Positions 61,902 to 64,000 of a stretch of 64,000 bases of DNA are shown in pieces. The stretch is from CAJQQK01 sp965224225 (lineage in GTDB: Bacteria > Pseudomonadota > Alphaproteobacteria > Rhizobiales > Hyphomicrobiaceae). The position numbers and the translations under genes were made by a program. Position 1 is the first letter of the stretch. Every line of letters begins with the position of its first letter. The notes under the pieces were generated by a model that was not told where the DNA came from, ran no database searches, and saw only the letters and a program-made list of their open reading frames with translations. Location of the stretch: assembly GCA_965224225.1 (NCBI GenBank), contig CBDCZF010000031.1, positions 310,001-374,000 on the forward strand. The letters are read 5' to 3'.

Positions 61902-62528
61902 TCAGGTCTTTTGACGTGTGTCAGTTATATGAATCTTGGGAGTTATTGCCAGTTTAATTTGAACATGGTTGGGCGAATATGAACGGCTTTGCTGTTCCTG
62001 GCCCTCGGGACTCATCAGTTTTTCCGGAATGTAGCGGACCAGCAAAGTCCGTAACGAATGACCGGTGTCCTTGATGTAGGGCAGCGTCACGGCATTGCGC
62101 ACCCACGGGAACTGCTGCTTGGGATCGGGGAAGAAGTTCTCATACAACATGAACGGGATGACGATCAGGATGAAACCGCGCGCAACGCCGAAAACGAGGC
62201 CGAGGATACGGTCGATCATGCCGATGTTGCTGTCGAGGATGGTATCGGAGATTTTCGAGGTTATGAGGTGGACGACGACCAGCACGATCACGAAAATCAA
62301 GGCGCCGACGGCAACCTGGGCGACCTGCAGGGGAGCGCCGATCTGCTTGGCGATGTCCTGGGCAACCGGGCGCTGGTAGAACACGAAATAGGCAACGGCT
62401 CCTGCCGCCAGGATCCACGACAGTATCGAGAGCACCTCGCGGGTGAGCCCCCGATACATCGCAAGCAGGCCCGAGAGCAGGGCGATCGCAACCAGGGCTG
62501 CGTCAAGATAGGTCAGCGGGCCGATCAT
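61902..62528 (-). CDS. cvpA: CvpA family membrane protein
   Basis: A 208-residue protein with four membrane helices (about 8-26, 32-50, 70-90 and 104-128) and the CvpA pattern (YLDAALVAIALLSGLLAMYRGLTREVLSI, DRILGLVFGVARGFIL), then a charged tail. In many Proteobacteria it is linked to purF and needed for colicin V production or envelope homeostasis. It lies 72 bases before purF and 66 bases after radA on the same strand. Confidence 0.92.
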   Translation of the reverse strand: MIGPLTYLDAALVAIALLSGLLAMYRGLTREVLSILSWILAAGAVAYFVFYQRPVAQDIAKQIGAPLQVAQVAVGALIFVIVLVVVHLITSKISDTILDSNIGMIDRILGLVFGVARGFILIVIPFMLYENFFPDPKQQFPWVRNAVTLPYIKDTGHSLRTLLVRYIPEKLMSPEGQEQQSRSYSPNHVQIKLAITPKIHITDTRQKT

Positions 62529-62594
62529 CCGAGAGTATTCCCCCGTTGGTTGGTGATTGCTTGCTTGAAATTGGTTCAGGCCGGACGTCAGATT

Positions 62595-63974
62595 TCACTG
62601 GCATGGGGCAATCGTGTCTGCAAGGTGTTTCAGGTGCTTCACACGTGAAAGCCTGATCTTGGCGGCCTTCTTCTCGATCTCACCGGCAGCCGGCAGGACG
62701 GCTGTTTCGAAGCCGAGTTTGGCCGCCTCGCGCAAGCGGTTGACCGTATGTGCAGTCGCCCGGACAGCGCCGGACAGGCTAACTTCTCCGAAGTAAACAT
62801 GGTCTTTGGGCAGAGGAGCACCCGAAAACGACGACAGCAGGGCGGCGGCGGCCGCAAGATCGGCGGCCGGCTCGCTGATCCGGAGGCCGCCTGCGACATT
62901 GAGGTAAACGTCGTGGGCCGAGAGCGAAACGCCGCAGCGCGCATCGAGCACGGCCAGTATCATTGCGAGCCTGCTTGCCTCCCAGCCGACGACCGCGCGC
63001 CGTGGTGTGCCAAGTGCCGATGGTGCGACCAGCGCCTGGATCTCGACAAGCACCGGGCGGGTGCCCTCTATACCGGCGAAAACGGCAGCTCCGGGGGCAT
63101 CGCCGTCGCGATCGCCGAGGAACAATTCAGAGGGGTTGGCAACCTCGCGCAAACCGCTATCGGCCATCTCGAAGACACCGATTTCGTCGGTTGCGCCAAA
63201 ACGGTTCTTGATCGCCCTTAGAAGGCGGAACGGGTTGCCGCGATCACCTTCGAAGTAGAGCACGGTATCGACCATGTGCTCGATCACCTTCGGGCCGGCG
63301 ATCTGGCCCTCCTTGGTGACATGGCCGACGAGCACGAGGGCACTGCCGGCCTGCTTGGCGAAGCGGATCAGGCTCTGCGTTGCAGCCCGCATCTGGCTGA
63401 CGGTGCCGGGGGCGGCTTCGAGGGCGTCCGACCACAAGGTCTGGATCGAATCGATGATCACGAGATCCGGGCGCGGGCCATCGCCGGCCGTGGCGAGAAT
63501 GTTAGCAAGATTGGTTTCGGAGGCGAGTGCCACGGGCGCCTTTGCGAGCCCGAGACGTTCCGCGCGCAGTCGGACCTGAGCGGTCGCCTCTTCGCCGGAG
63601 AAATAGATCGCGCGGCGTCCGGCGGAGGCCATATTGGCTGCAAGCTGCAGCAGCAGCGTCGATTTGCCGATGCCTGGCTCACCACCGATCAGGATCGCGG
63701 AACCCGGCACGATGCCGCCGCCCGTGACCCGGTCGAGTTCGTCGAGCCCGGTGGCGATACGCGGTGCTTCGTCGGTATCTCCGGTGAGCGTCTCCAGCTG
63801 GACGACGGCGCCCTTACGCGACTTCGGTGCGATCCCGCTGCCCGGCGGTGGGCCGGCATCGGTCTCCTCGACCAGGGAATTCCATTCACCGCAGCCGGCA
63901 CATTTCCCGGCCCAGCGGTTGGTGGTGGTGCCGCAGTTCTGGCACACGTACGTTTGTTTGGCTGCATGCGCCAT
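62595..63974 (-). CDS. radA: DNA repair protein RadA
   Basis: A 459-residue recombination mediator and branch-migration ATPase. A C4 zinc finger (C11, C14, C25, C28) opens the protein; a RecA-like ATPase core carries Walker A GGEPGIGKST (K104) and LVIIDSIQTLWS, and the RadA-specific KNRFG motif is at 256-260. The C-terminal Lon-like domain contains VGWEASRLAMILAVLDARCG and GVSLSAHDVYLNVAGG. Length and motif order are those of the family. First gene of the radA-cvpA-purF-queF run. Confidence 0.96.
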   Translation of the reverse strand: MAHAAKQTYVCQNCGTTTNRWAGKCAGCGEWNSLVEETDAGPPPGSGIAPKSRKGAVVQLETLTGDTDEAPRIATGLDELDRVTGGGIVPGSAILIGGEPGIGKSTLLLQLAANMASAGRRAIYFSGEEATAQVRLRAERLGLAKAPVALASETNLANILATAGDGPRPDLVIIDSIQTLWSDALEAAPGTVSQMRAATQSLIRFAKQAGSALVLVGHVTKEGQIAGPKVIEHMVDTVLYFEGDRGNPFRLLRAIKNRFGATDEIGVFEMADSGLREVANPSELFLGDRDGDAPGAAVFAGIEGTRPVLVEIQALVAPSALGTPRRAVVGWEASRLAMILAVLDARCGVSLSAHDVYLNVAGGLRISEPAADLAAAAALLSSFSGAPLPKDHVYFGEVSLSGAVRATAHTVNRLREAAKLGFETAVLPAAGEIEKKAAKIRLSRVKHLKHLADTIAPCQ

Positions 63975-64000
63975 CTGTCAGTGCCTCGCGCTCACGTGGT

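Noticed and set aside
1..64000. CRISPR arrays, prophage, insertion sequences, integrases and replication origins
   Set aside because: No spaced direct repeats, transposase, integrase or phage structural gene, and no DnaA-box cluster was seen on either strand.

Overview
The window is GC-rich, densely packed bacterial chromosome of alphaproteobacterial character, most likely Hyphomicrobiales (Rhizobiales). This rests on several signals: a radA-cvpA-purF block, proton-pumping transhydrogenase split into pntAA/pntAB/pntB, a membrane-bound ferritin-like MbfA preceded by an Irr/ICE-type palindrome, two TIGR02281-type periplasmic aspartic proteases, and many acyl-CoA and glutathione-S-transferase family enzymes. 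There is no phage, plasmid, insertion sequence or CRISPR array. It reads as a core/accessory mosaic of catabolic and housekeeping genes. The taxonomic placement is inference from gene content.

Layout. 1-4482: a 5'-truncated SDR epimerase, an SsuD-like flavin monooxygenase, a doubtful small minus-strand gene with its own terminator, and a CHASE2 adenylate cyclase. 4723-8346: a histidine phosphatase, a peroxiredoxin-like gene with an in-frame TGA that looks like selenocysteine, and an oxidoreductase-SelD fusion that carries a one-base frameshift. 8359-11311 (minus): GFA protein, M20 amidohydrolase and MFS transporter. 11423-14269: lipoprotein, glutaryl-CoA dehydrogenase, NIPSNAP protein and GNAT. 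14755-18282: a four-gene phosphonate-type ABC importer without C-P lyase genes. 18838-25689: GMC oxidoreductase, secreted caspase-like protein, two retropepsin-like proteases and a membrane histidine kinase. 26064-29800: GST, metallo-beta-lactamase, uracil-DNA-glycosylase-like, MAPEG and threonine ammonia-lyase. 29949-30287: an aberrant class II tRNA-like sequence and a nested inverted repeat. 30367-37262: an AceE/transketolase-like enzyme, GST, DapA-like aldolase, P1 peptidase with a coupled small membrane protein, double CDGSH protein and a membrane protein. 37492-45480: a fatty-acid oxidation operon (fadE-fadJ-fadI) running into an Atm1-type exporter. 45550-49866: MlaC-like protein, a membrane protein, tRNA-Pro(UGG) and a two-component pair. 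50425-54557: penicillin acylase family, PcaF thiolase and MaoC hydratase. 54685-59005: transhydrogenase and MbfA. 59179-63974: an unknown secreted protein, then radA-cvpA-purF-queF on the minus strand.

How the genes work together. The strongest story is the selenium cluster at 5407-8346. A Sec-containing peroxiredoxin-like protein sits directly upstream of the enzyme that makes selenophosphate, the selenium donor for Sec-tRNA. SelD is here fused to an FAD/NAD(P)H oxidoreductase domain. A stem-loop just after the TGA has the geometry expected of a bacterial SECIS element. Whether the selD frameshift is a real mutation or a base-call error decides whether the system can work. selA, selB and selC are not in the window. 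Elsewhere the window supplies beta-oxidation, NADPH balance (transhydrogenase), iron handling (MbfA), glutathione-linked detoxification and purine/queuosine synthesis.
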